A program made the position numbers and the translations under genes. A DNA stretch of 36,356 nucleotides from Saccoglossus kowalevskii (Eukaryota > Hemichordata > Enteropneusta > Harrimaniidae), in the NCBI RefSeq assembly GCF_000003605.2, contig NW_003122908.1, positions 479,505 through 515,860 on the forward strand, given 5' to 3'. The notes beneath the pieces are model-generated. The model worked only from the letters and a program-made list of their open reading frames with translations. It ran no database searches and was not told the DNA's origin. Below, piece after piece: positions 1 through 12,900 of this stretch. Within the stretch, counting starts at the first letter, position 1; each line of letters begins with the position of its first letter.

Positions 1-3000
1 GCCGACTTGGACATTACGTCATTCCGCCACTTTTAGGGCCTCTTCATAAAGGTCGTGCAATAGAATACATTCTTGCACTTTGAAGTGTCTTTCGTAGGTC
101 ACACTAAGAACTTTGCAAATATTGTTTCTATTCAAGTACCAAGTACACAATGTTATGCTTGGTCGTCGTATATGTAAACTCAAATTGTACGTTTTGTGTT
201 CACCGTGACCGTGACCACCTCGCTCACAGTTTTTCACACTCGTTTGGGACGTTGTTTGTTATTTTCAAGTTTGCAAATAAAACAGGCAAAAATGAGACAA
301 TGTCGAAATAAATTAAAATGCATTGTAAACAACGAAAGGTTCTGTAAAGTAATGTTTTTGGAGTTGTTCCAACTGTCATTAACGTTGAACAATCGATATG
401 GTTGGACGGGTTTGTGGCGAAATCACTCTACCGTGAAGGCCATCGGCGATAAACTGGGATAAATAGTATTTCCCGTGAAAATGGGATTAATATAATTAAC
501 CAAAATTACGTGCGATATTGTCGATGTAAACTGTACTTGGCCTTATTGCCAGTGGCAATTTATTACACGCGCGAACGCATTACCAATCGACAGATAAATT
601 CAAACGTAGATGCCGAATTTATAACCACTTTAACATTATACGTATTTGTCATATAATAGAAACACACGTTACTGTCAAAGCAGGCCCCGGCGGCCATTGA
701 GTGGGATGGGTGCGCAATATTACCTTTAAATCACAGCCTATATACCGGGTTAAACAGCGATGAACTTTTCATCACCGTGATAGCAATTTGATTCATTCCA
801 TAGTTGCCGTAGATCTTTACTGCAAGAATATAGGTATGACGAAATATAGTTATGATAACTGGTGACTCTACAACTCGTGTAAATGTTTAAGGGATATATA
901 TGCAATTACAATGTTTTTAGTTATTTACTTTAAATGCTTAAGATGTAAAAAACGTAGAGACCTTACATACAGAGACGTTAATAAGTATTTTACAAGCTCC
1001 GAATCGCTATTCGCTCGGTCCGTTATAAGTGCTATAAAGAGTAACATTTGTCATTCAATCTATTTGCAGCAAGATTATAACCAAATGATGGGGTTCCCCC
1101 CCATTAAAAGGGGCCGGTATGTGCATGTCATCCCCAACCTCAGTAATTCAAGTTGCCCCGAACACAAAGCACGTTTTCATAATCTAACCATAGAAGGGAC
1201 ACGACCTCTCAATCTGGCTCACCAAAACGGCTGAAGACAAAAGGTGTACGTTGCTTACACAATGTTGTCATGGGTTTGGAGGCAACAATTGTCGACTGTG
1301 TCTTGGAATGTATAAACTGAATCCCAACAGCCACCCTGAACGAAAAATAAAGCTTACTCTAAAACCAAAGGCAAATAACACCTCGTTCAAGTTGACGTCC
1401 CTGACTAAGTGTGCGTCAAGGTGCAATGTTGCTTGCACACGATGCTCAGATGACAATATTTGTTTAGTTGCCCGAGACTCTCGTCAGTTACGAGCGAGTG
1501 TTTGGATGAGATTAACAATCGGGCGCCATCATTGTGGCATGATGGGCGTATAATAACACGTATTGATATTAGGAACAAAAGCATATTTCATCTCGGGTTT
1601 AGGTGACTCACGAGCGTCATCACCAACATTGCAACAATGGACATTTAAATATGAATATATATCAAGTATAGAATGAATAGATTAGCTAATAGAATGTTTA
1701 AGTGTGTGTAATTCTATAGTTACTGTAGAGCATGTCGAAACGTTAATATTACTTTCTTGAAAACATATTCATTCAAACTCCACCACGAAACAATCCCATC
1801 ATCGCATAATGCATACTACTTCAGCCAACTCTTTGATACTTCTCGTGCCCCACTGCCAAATAGAAACTTCCTGGCACCCGTCATGGTCTAGACCATCCAA
1901 ACCCAATGACTACTGCTTACAGCAGCACCTTTCAATGAGTGTGGCGTGGGAGATCACGTGACTGAATCATGATGGCGCACTGATTAGAGAGTATAGTTTC
2001 ACCATGAATAGTAGTCCGCACGGGAGCACACAAGCACATTTCCGAACGACCACCTGCATATAATATAATATAATATAATATAATATAATATAATATAATA
2101 TAATATAATATAATATAATATAATATAATATAATATAATATAATATAATATGAATATGATATGAATATGAATATGAATATAATATGAATATAATATGATA
2201 TAATATAAATATAATATAAATCTTATCAGGGTGCATCAGGTGCCACGATTGTTGATTAACAATCATCCTATTTGATACACAACACTCTTATATTACAATA
2301 TTTAAATATGTCAGATCGTCAATCATCCATTGAAGGAGACTGTACTGTATTCAGTGCGTGAACAATTTTAACGAGAATATTAAAGTAATTATAACGACAA
2401 TCATTCATCCGTGACATACTAGTAGTTATTCGGTTCCCGCCATTGAACATTGTAACTACTATATATAGTGAAAAAAACATTTGGTTAATTACACAATTAG
2501 CGCAAATTGTATACAAAAGCAAAAAAAAAAAAAAACAATGTTCCTATTTACATTTTAAACCGGAATAAAACATTACATTTTCTTTTGCTCTTCGCCCATT
2601 TCCTGAAATACACAATAGTAAATGTGGAACCTTCGAGAGTTGTTCGATGTAAACATACGTCTTGATATTATATAAAAATGGTCTTCACGCTAATGCGAAT
2701 TAATGGGAATACTAGAGAGTCCGTCGTAATATAGCTGACTTGTACATACTGAATGTACAGTCAAATCTCTCGAACGACTGTTGAATTAAATGGGCTTTCG
2801 ATTTACAACTGCGTGCTGTGATCAACCAACCGCATATATGTGTATTAAATATAGAGTCGCCGCCATCTTGGACTGAAATTGACCGACGTCGTAGTCAGAG
2901 CATGGTCAGAGTGAACATTTTCCAAACACTCGCAATTGATTTTTTAATTTAGACACCAGCTGAATTGAATTGCCATTAACAATGTTATATGTATTTACTT

Positions 3001-3755
3001 TGCATATTGACCATGACCCAGGGTATTATTCGCTAAAGATCGCGAGTTGCCAATCTCACGCATTCTCAGAGTCGACGGCGTTGTTGCTATGGCAACTATT
3101 GGCAAACATCAACGCACATTACACTGTTCATTCAATGGACTGACAATATTAGATACAAAAAAATCGCAGTGTCCACAGGACAAAAATGATGTATTTATTA
3201 GTATTTTTCCACATTTCGAAATGATACGTTTTTTTTTCACGTTTCACAGTTAGTGCTGTTTGCTCGAGGCATTGTGGCGGCGAACAGGGTAGCTCTCAGT
3301 GAAACATGCCAAACGCAACTATTTACAGCCACTGACTTTATCACGTCGTGCAGGGACGTGTTCATGTGTTTGGGCAATACAAAAAAAAACACAACAGTTC
3401 GTGCATTGTCTGAATCACGTCGTCCCCCAATATAATCCGCATTTCACATTGACGCAGACACTTTCTCTAGCTCCGTGTGTACGCATATAATAGTCACGAA
3501 TTCACTATTGTTATTTTATACCTAGTAAAACCAATTAAAACTGTAACGGTGTTTAATATACTAGTATTAAAATACTCTGTACTGGTCTAATTTTGAGAAA
3601 CATTATTCCACCTCCTAAACCAAATGTTTTTTTTTTTAATACGGAAAACAAAAGCGAAATTATTGCAACCCACAAAACGCTGTTTTTCTATTTTTTTCAC
3701 ACACACAAACAATAAATAAATAACTAAACACTGTAATTGTTTTTATTGTTTGCAG
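1..3755. other. 5' flank or first intron of the NCKX gene; no exon recognised
   Basis: No open frame here shows a recognisable protein family, and I could not find the missing start exon (an ATG with a signal-peptide-like run ending in a phase-1 donor). Contents: an AT pentanucleotide microsatellite (2058-2221), homopolymer runs (2521-2536), and a somewhat GC-richer patch near 680-715. A CpG-island-like promoter is not evident by eye. Confidence 0.5.
2058..2221. repeat. Pentanucleotide microsatellite (TATAA)n with degenerate tail
   Basis: About 18 near-perfect TATAA/ATAAT units over 2058-2151, then a degenerate run of ATGAAT and ATATA motifs to 2221. Long enough to be length-variable. Confidence 0.95.
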
Positions 3756-3953
3756 ACTCGCACTTTTCGTCTCGAAGCTTGCTCCAGTCGACCGATGCGG
3801 GCACGACGTCATTTTCAAATGTATCAACCGAATCACCGCCGTCATCGTCATCCTCATCTCATGTATCATGGGAAAGTTGCGACTACGAATCAGCACACTA
3901 TGCCTATTTGTGGGTCATATTGTACTTAATAATAGTTCTTATCATCTTTGTAG
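3756..3953 (+). CDS. NCKX exon A: extracellular N-terminus and first transmembrane helix
   Basis: The acceptor is a T-rich tract ending TTTGCAG at 3755; the donor is GTAGGT at 3954. The exon starts after one base of a split codon and ends on one base (phase 1), which joins the phase of the 11948 exon and makes the split codon GCT (Ala). It encodes a Ser/Thr-rich extracellular stretch with an N-glycosylation sequon (NVS) and a run of six serines, then a strongly hydrophobic segment ([15 protein letters not shown]) running into [10 protein letters not shown] of the next exon, as in other NCKX proteins. The phase match across an 8-kb intron and the seamless helix are the evidence that this exon belongs to the gene. 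The N-terminal sequence itself is not conserved enough to recognise. Confidence 0.8.
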
Positions 3954-6900
3954 GTAGGTGGTATTATTTATATGTTATATTGGCGTAATCGCGAAGTGGC
4001 GCACAGTTTCTAACTACTGTAAAATACTTAACAATTTTAGCTGGAATTGATTTTCACTGAAAGGACGTTTTGGATGTTTTGTATGGAATTTATTTTCACT
4101 GATTTTTGACAAGTTGAATTTAAAATATAGGAAAAAAGGTGTGTTCGCTGGATTTTATTTTCACTGAATCATTCCTTCAGCGAAAATTAATTTCAAGCGA
4201 AAATAAAGTATTCTACAGTACTTCGTATAGTATGACGCGCATTGATTTGGTTTTGAAGCGTGTACGCTTGACATCACGTCCGGCGTCTCGTCCAGCTTAA
4301 TATACTTCGAGATGTGTGTGGTCGGAACTGTAAGTATGCTCCCTTAATTACTGTACGTACGCAAATGTGCAATTAAAGTAATTGGCTTGGCACCCTAAAT
4401 CGCGCATATTCATTGTCTGAGGGAACATGATTCAATAAATATTTTTAGAGATTTATTTGATTTTAGTTTTCAGGTCACTGACCACAAGGTTTATTTTCAT
4501 TTAGAGTAATGTAAAATCCAGTGGGAGGAGCCTGGGTCAGGCATTTTAAAAGGACAAAAAAAAAAAAGTAATTAAACCATATTGACCAAAGTTTGGCTAT
4601 CCATTTAATATGGCCGCTTGTGGGTGCTTTTCTGTCAAGTCAGGCAGGCAGAAAATTCTATGATTAAAACTTACACTTCCTACAATAGCAGCCTTGGGCT
4701 CTGTCTAACTCTGTTCTCAACAAGCACAGTCTGGTCCATCAAATGTCCATTTCAAATGGCAGAAGTGTTTGCATTGATTGGCTCATCTGGTCGTTGTTTA
4801 CGACTGACTGACTGACTGCTGCTGTTCTTTTGGTATCTATGATCTATGTTGGTAAATCAAACATTTTCAAAGTGCAGAAAGCCATGTCACAAACTTAAAG
4901 GGCGATGGTCGTCGTGCTGAGCATGTGCAACGTTTGTGTTGATAAACATTGATTTTCTCACAGTCAAATGCGGTCTTCTAAATAGAAATCACCGCCAGTG
5001 ACTCCCTTGATACCATCCAATCATCTAAAAAAATACCTAATTAAAGCCTGGTAATTTCTCAGTTTGTACTTGTTTGATCTGTGCAACAGTCAAAGTCACC
5101 ATCTTTGTTTATATGAGACTCATTTATATCCCGCATTCATGGCGCGACGACTACAGCCCTTTACGTTTTATGTCTGTCTCTGTGTTGCAGCTGTATTCCC
5201 TTCCTCGTTTCAAAGACAGTTCGATAATGCAAGCAATTACTTAGATCAAGTTTTTCATTTTTTTCATTTAAACTATTGGCACTGGTACTTCATTATTGTT
5301 ACAAACATTGTAAAACTTTCAAATCAAAACAATTTTTTTTTTCATCACTATTATCAAAGGCGAACATATCTTTTGTTAGTGTGAACAAGGCTATTAATAT
5401 TCATGATGATATAACTATGAGTATCTTCAGGTTTGTTAGTGTTAACAGGGCTATTAAAGCAGCTTACCAAGGGAAATCTTTGTAATCACTTGTTTTCTGG
5501 CGGCAGTCGTCGTGCTGCGTCCAGTTCGATATGGGACTCATAGTGACGTATACAACGCATGTAAAATACATTGTTTATTTACATGAAATTCGAACGCGGC
5601 GACCATCGTGCTTTAAGTCATCATTCAGTATCACTATGTGTATAGCCATGAAAATGTATATATACTGTAAAATACTTTATTTTTGCTGGAATTAATTTTC
5701 ACTGAATAGACTTTTTGGGTGTTTTGTATGGAATTTATTTTCACTGATTTTTGACGAGTTGAATGTAAAATATAGGAAAAAAGGTATATTCGCTGGATTT
5801 TATTTTCACTGAATTATTCCTTCAGCGAAAATAGCGAAAATTCTGAAAGCTTAGATATAACATGGAGCATACAATAAGGAATCTTGTTGCTGAGGGTTGC
5901 CTTAGTGTTTATATTCATTGTATATCCAACTGTTTTCATATAACTCTAATCTAGGTACAAGATAAGTAACTAATAGGAATCTATTGAAGCGGGAAGGTCG
6001 TCACCTGCACACGCGCGGGAATTGAGTCCCAAGCAACGATAACAACACACAGTAAAAATGCAAAGGTTCATGGGTAGACGCTTGTTTGTAAACAATTACA
6101 CACTATGGCCATCTGGCGCATGCTCAGGTGACGACTTCCCCGCTTTAATTATTGAGACTCTTATGGAGGATATAAGAGATAGTCGACGATTCCAAGACTC
6201 CCTATATATTCGAGCATGCCTAACTGATCATGATTAGTTGTGATAGAACGCTACTGAAAAGTAAAAATTATGTAAATTTTCGTTATTTTTTCATATGCAA
6301 CATTTCATGTTACAAGGATGAAGAAAATGAAATATAAATATTGGCAGCATCTGATTCGCTTTTTGTCTATTTTAAGGCATGTTGCCATTGTTTCCTATGG
6401 CAAGGGTAATTTTTCATGATATCTACAAATTTTCGTTGGCAATTTCAAGTGAAGAAGTTTTATAATATATAGCGTTCTACTTGTTGATGTTTAGATGTAC
6501 TACAAAATTGACATTATTTTAGTGTCGAAATGTGTTTGCTTTGTAGTCTATGGAAACCATTAGTAAATTTTTATTTTATACATATTATTTGATGTTTTTT
6601 TTTTCAAAAAACACAGTGACAGTGTATAAAAAAATCATGTATTGTTCACTAACATTAAAACGTTTTATTATAGACAGATTTTGACACAAAATATTGTCAC
6701 TGCTGTACGGCTTAAATATGCACACATGTCTAAAAAGCATATGTTGTAGCATTTTACCTTAAAGAGATTTCCTGAGGTCGTTACCTTAATTATAAGAGAC
6801 AAACTGATATATAAATGTAGTTATTATGTGTCGTATGTACTGTCTGTGTAGCACTGGATAAAAGCTATTACTATCTAACAGGCATTTAATGACCCCCCAC

Positions 6901-9900
6901 CATATGGTACGCGATTAGGGGCTATAGTTTTGTCATTTCTATCATCAGCTCTGAGTGACATCTAAATGTTCGTACATTTTCGCATCATATATTTATCTGT
7001 ATTTGGTTAAATAGGAATGAATTATTGAATTATGAAATTGACGATTAACACGTTTCGATATTTCATTTCATTCTGAAATTGACATTTGACACATTTTGAT
7101 ATTTCAATTCTTGACCAATGAGTTACAAAAAGTGTTCGTAAAAAAAATGTTAATTTTAAATTTATGAAAAACTATAATTGACTATAATTAATTGAGATAA
7201 TTTGTTGTATCCATTCATCTATCCAGCACTGATTTGTGTACGTGTTTGATCGGTTTTTCATGCTTTGATTAAATGAAAGTGATGTCTCCACATAATTAAT
7301 ACTAAAATATGCATTTATTCATAAGATAATGTAACAATCAATGGTAGATATATACATTTAAAACCTGTTTTTTTTAAACCGTGTAAACATTTACAAAGTC
7401 ATAAGTTGTCTCGTATATAAATTACAGAAATATCATGAAATGATTTTGGGAACAACCATTCTCTCTCATTCTTCCTCTACAAGTACTTGTAACTCAAAAG
7501 ATACTGTGGAGACTTGCTTTCAGGTGAAGTATTGCCGATTATTTGGACAACTGCTTGAAGACGACAGATTGCCGATTACAGAGATTTGCCTGAAGGCAAT
7601 ATACTGCTGATTATTTTTAGAATTACTTAAAGGCGACAGACACTCGATTTTTAATTATTTGCTCGGAGGTGGCGTACAGCCATTTTTTGAAGGAATTAAT
7701 TGAAGGCGACAAACTGCTGATTAATTTGATTTGCATGGAGTCAATGTACTGCCATTTGTTTTAGAGAATTGTCTGGAATGTGAGTTGTCAGTTGACGGTA
7801 AATTTGTTTATGGCATACACTACTTGTTTTGTTGTTGCATTTATTTGGAATTTAGAAGTAGTTTACATTCAATAAGACATATCCTTGTTGTGTTTAAAAT
7901 AAACTGAGGTAAACTGAGTAATACTACTTTATATAGTTTTTGAATATTTGAGTTCTACACTAATAATGATGATTACCTTGTAGTGAAAATAAGTTTGCAG
8001 CTTGAAACAATAGATGGAAAACCACAATATTTCTATTATGTTTATATTTTAAGATAATTTCTGGCTTAAATTTTAAATCTATAAACTGCTAAGAAATTGT
8101 ACAGAAAAAGACAAATTCTAAATTTTAAAAGCAGGTAGTAAACAATAGTTTGATTGCATCAAAGTATGTTTTGTTTTTTCCTTTGGAAATGCACTTGAAA
8201 TATTGCATCTCATCCTTAGCAACAGCTGTTGCCCATGCTGACTCATTGGAAGATGTGAAGGGCCTTTCATTATCAATTTTAACAGAATTACTAAGTGGAT
8301 AAGTACGATGAGATCACAGAGGGGATTAAAGTAAATAGGATGATTTCACTTATTAATCCCCGTGGTCCAAATATACAATTGAGATCTAACGACTTGATTG
8401 ATGAATGATAGGAAACAAACCATAAATACATGGCACAAGAGCTATTATATTGATGTCAACTTTATCAATGTGACATATATACAACCCAATGGTAATACAA
8501 GCCTACTGAGTAATTTCTCTAATTCCACTGTAAGAACGAACAAATGTGGAGATTAAAAATGGCATCTGATATTTTGATATTTTTTTTTTATAATGTAGAA
8601 AAATATTACAATTTCGATGGAAAATGTGAATATTTGTTTTTTTACAAAATCGTTAGATTTGGTTTTCACTCATTGTCCCAGTGAATGATTATCTGAGTCA
8701 GTGAAGCGAAGTTGAATACGTAAATAGATTTCAAAGATAACATGATCAATGATCTCTGAAAGGAAACAACAAAAACAACATTTCGATTTTGAATATTTCA
8801 CTTTCACTATGTTCAGGTAAAGATCGAGAACGATTTCTGTAAAATTGATTCCATTCCATGAATCAATAATACATTTCATTTGTACTATATACATATATCA
8901 GATATAGATATGTATACGCCGACTGCATAGTAAAATCACTGCTGTGGCAACCCGGCATTTCCAATGCAATTAAATATTCACAACAAGCAGTCCGTATCAC
9001 ACTACGTTCTTATTAAAAAGATCATATTTATCTGTGTCGCATACAACTTGTTTTACCACTTCCGTGTGAAGTGACAATCTGGCTGTTTATATACCGAGTA
9101 CATGCAAGTTGCCATGGAATAGTTTTGTTTGTCTCACCTCTTTAGCTATTGAAGTTGAGTGCTTTTGAAAGCTTCTTCTTTTCTTTGTTTTGCGGCTTAG
9201 TATGAAATAATCTAGAATAAGGTCATGCCTTCCAACATAAGGAGATAACCAGTCAAATTTAAAATTGTTGTCTCTAAAAAAACTCAACTTTATGTTTTGT
9301 GTGAAAAGGGGGTACCATATTGCCACAACCTGCTCTTTCAGTACTGCGGTACTGTATGCTCTTATGCGGATTACAGAGGTGTTTTTTTTTTTTTTTTTTG
9401 GTTCAAAATGAGTAATATTTAATGATTCGGTATACAGAAAATGTGAGTTTTTGGTTTATAAGCGCGTCCTTCAACAATGTATATCTAATAGAATGAATAC
9501 ACCATATATCTTAAGTTACGTCAAGTTAGAAATGATTTCTTTTTTGTGGCGAATCTTATTTAAATATCAACATTCATTTGTGAATAACATATATTTAAAA
9601 ATAGAATGTCAGCAGCAGGTTATTTTTTTTGTTTGTTAAGAATGACTGTAATTACATAGTCGTGAGAGTTTTGGTGGCCTGTGATTTTACAATTCACCGA
9701 CACAGAGTTATTTTGTTTGAATCAACCATTGTTATACGTTGAAATATCTTCAAAAAAAAAAAAAAAACACTCTTTGACAATAGAAAGGTTGATTGTATAC
9801 GAACTGAGCCCAAACTGTTCATAATATACTGTGAATTTCAATTACTCTTTCCTCCAGGCTGTCGACATTGATCGATCACTTTATATGATCCCATTTTTAG

Positions 9901-12900
9901 TCGCCAAAATAAACTTCATATCACGCGATACATTAAATTGGTATTCGATGCAATATACACAATACACATATACGGTACCAGTAAAAGCTTCTTCGTAATT
10001 GGCTATAGTGTGTTACAAAATATCTGTATTAATAATGGAGTCGTCACTTTCCTGTTTATACGACGCTGCATAAATCAAGTCCATCGTCGGTACACAACAA
10101 AATGTAGAATATTATTTATTTTCTTTCAAACCGTGTTTCAAAGATAATTACTTTTTCTGAAAATTAAAGCATTACATTCAACATGAACAAGACGTTTTCA
10201 CATGTTTATTCTTACTGATTATATATGCATCTGAAATCACCACTGAGAGGGATAAACACTCTGATTTTAATTTGCTCTTATTTAATATGATTTCATTTTA
10301 TTGTCTGAGCATTTTTATGAAAAAAACGCACAAAAAAATATAAATAGGAGTAAAATCCAGGCGTCGTTAAATTTCACACAGGCATTAAATTCAAGAGGAT
10401 TATATCTACAGCATGTCAAGCACAGCATGGCAATCTGTTCAGACTCTGTACGCAGAAGGTTTGACTAATAATCCATTTAAAACCACAAGCCAATATTGTT
10501 CTCAAAAATGTCCTTACAGAGCCTAAGCCGGAGGTTGGTTCGCGTTAAGAAGCAGAAAAACATAAAAGAAGAATCTCTTCTAATTTGATAGGCAGTTGCT
10601 AATAAAATGTGATTACACTGTATTATCAAACTGGTTTTCCTTTTTTTTTGAAATTTCTTGCTCATCTCCAGATTAATACATTGTCGGAACAGCAGCAGCA
10701 GCAGCTTTTTTATTTTTTAAATTGAACAAATATTAACTGCCCATGGTATATATTCTAAATTAAAAAAAATATCAAAATAGTTATATAGCTGTTTTTATGA
10801 TTTATGTTGATTGAGACATTGATATGAAAAAAAAATATCATCCATCTCCAATCAATCTTTTTTTTTTAAAACTATGAACTCTTCGAAGCAATGTCAAATG
10901 TGCAAATTATTTGGCATTGTAATCAGCAGTTTTCACCCCCCCCCAAACACCAACATCTTAGAAATCAAGTAAATTGCCTTCTAGCTATGATATTGACCTT
11001 TAACATTAACTTGAATTCAATCTTGCATTGCTGTTTAATTTTCTTGATGATAATTGTACTGAAAAAATAATGAAAATTGAAATGAAATAAATAAAATTAA
11101 AAATCATGAACTAATATGAATTATTATTTTCATAGTACTAACAGGTTTTGAACATGTGTCAACATTGAATATGTTTATTCAGAATAATACCACATTGGTT
11201 CACTTGTCACTAGCAGCCATACCACGTTAGTGATGCCAGCTTGCGTATGCTTAATCCAGAGATAACATTTGAACACTGAACACAGGCACTGCGACGTCAC
11301 AGCAATCTCGCTATTCACTTATTTGACATTTTCATATTTTCCATAGAAATAATTTCATTTTAAGTGCATTGGTAACTATTTTCACTTTGTTAAAGCTATT
11401 GAGTGTAACGCTGTTTACCGGTTTTATGATGGGGGAGAGGATACCAGCTTGATTGCGGTAATGGAATAAAAGTACTCTGTCTCCACGGAATAATAGAGCT
11501 GGCTCAATTCGAGCTGCTACTGTCGGTTCAACGCATCAGTGGCCATGTTGTGAAATGAGACATCTGAATCGAGGCTATAAATAGATTTGTATAAAAAACA
11601 AAACAAAAGGCTAGGCCAAGTTTTTCCTTGGTCCCCTGTGATTACATTATGCCTTCTTTATATCACCATCATAGTGTGTTTCCTACATATAAGCTCTTGT
11701 TGACACTTTCATGCAATTCTCTTCATATCTTTGTAACTAGGGGTAACACATAGGGTTATGATGAATGTCAACGAAAAAATTGGCCTAGTGGAAATGATGG
11801 TTTTGTTCAAGCTCGGGTGCTTTAGGAAAAGTTCATTTGCACTGTAGTGTGGGTGGGCAACATTTTGGAGGTTTTCAGTTTGATTTCCTGTTTGTTCAGT
11901 ATTTTTTATGTTAATTTCTAATATGTTCATTTCTCGCTCTCCAACAGCTCTAGCAATTATCTGTGATGACTTCTTCGTGCCATCGTTGGAGGTTATCTCG
12001 GAAAAATTGGAACTTTCAGAGGATGTTGCCGGGGCAACGTTCATGGCAGCTGGATCTTCAGCTCCCGAATTGTTTACATCAGTCGCTGGTGTCGTCCAAG
12101 AGACGGATCTCGGTATCGGTACCATTGTAGGGTCAGCTGTTTTTAACATTTTGATCATAATTGCTTTGTCTGCTGCCCTCGCAGGTCAGGTAAGTCAAAT
12201 TCTGCTTTAGTTAATGAACCCCTTCCCATAAAAAAACAAACATTAATTTTATCTCTATTTCAAGCACATCTCTGATAGATGCACACATTAATAATAAATT
12301 GTGTTTATTATACGTTGAATCTTTATAATACATCAGATTTTGAATGGAATTTACATGAGCGCTACTAGGTAAGAGTCAACATGGTAACCTAATTTCTGGA
12401 ATAACAATAAAAATTAATTATTGTCTCACAGTATTATACCAATTCTCGGTTCTCAAAATAATAAAGACCCATACAAAGAAAGAATTTGTAACTGCATGCT
12501 AAAATTCATCAATGTTTTGTAGTTGCCATGACAATTTTGTCAATAAATAGATATAGCTATCTGTCAGAGTTTTGTCGCCGTGTACAGAGTAGATCTTGAG
12601 TCCGTCGTAAATTGAGATTTCTCTTTCTCTTGATTAAATAAATCTTACAGTATCTACTATGTTGACTAACTCTCTGTTATGAAAGACCTGCCTTTTGCTT
12701 TCACAAAAGGATGAGATGACGAACGGTTTTTAGTTGTTGTGAATGCGTGTTTGCGTGCATGTGGTAATTACTTGCATAAATAGACAGTTCCAGTAGTCTT
12801 GACTCCGTAGTGAAGATTAATTCTATTTTTTTTTTTTTGGTAAATGTGCAAAATAATAAAACTGCAACAAATGAATTGGATGAAATCCGTTTTATACGGT

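Larger units (their letters stand above)
3954..11947 (+). other. 8-kb NCKX intron, AT-rich, no convincing exon
   Basis: Only small unrecognised open frames. Contains two TA-flanked MITE copies (4017-4218, 5665-5850), one TTAA-type MITE (5984-6148), a degenerate 36-bp tandem repeat (7521-7779), a 60-bp direct repeat (5372-5457), a degenerate ~40-bp duplication (about 7032-7110) and scattered poly-A/T runs. An inverted repeat GGGGATTAA/TTAATCCCC spans 8321-8362. Confidence 0.6.

Noticed and set aside
19-237. Minus-strand frame ending TYERHFKVQECILLHDLYEE, which looks protein-like
   Set aside because: The end of the frame has plausible composition and could be a last exon of a neighbouring gene, but there is no good acceptor and I do not recognise a family. 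Not enough to call.
196-462. Plus-strand 88-residue frame with a Lys/Arg-rich end
   Set aside because: No domain, no splice context, overlaps the previous frame on the other strand.
1251-1553. Plus-strand 100-residue Cys-rich frame
   Set aside because: Considered as a small secreted peptide, but there is no signal peptide and the cysteine spacing fits no family I know.
11709-12158. Minus-strand 149-residue open frame
   Set aside because: It overlaps NCKX exon B on the other strand; the plus frame carries the conserved alpha-1 motif with correct splice sites.
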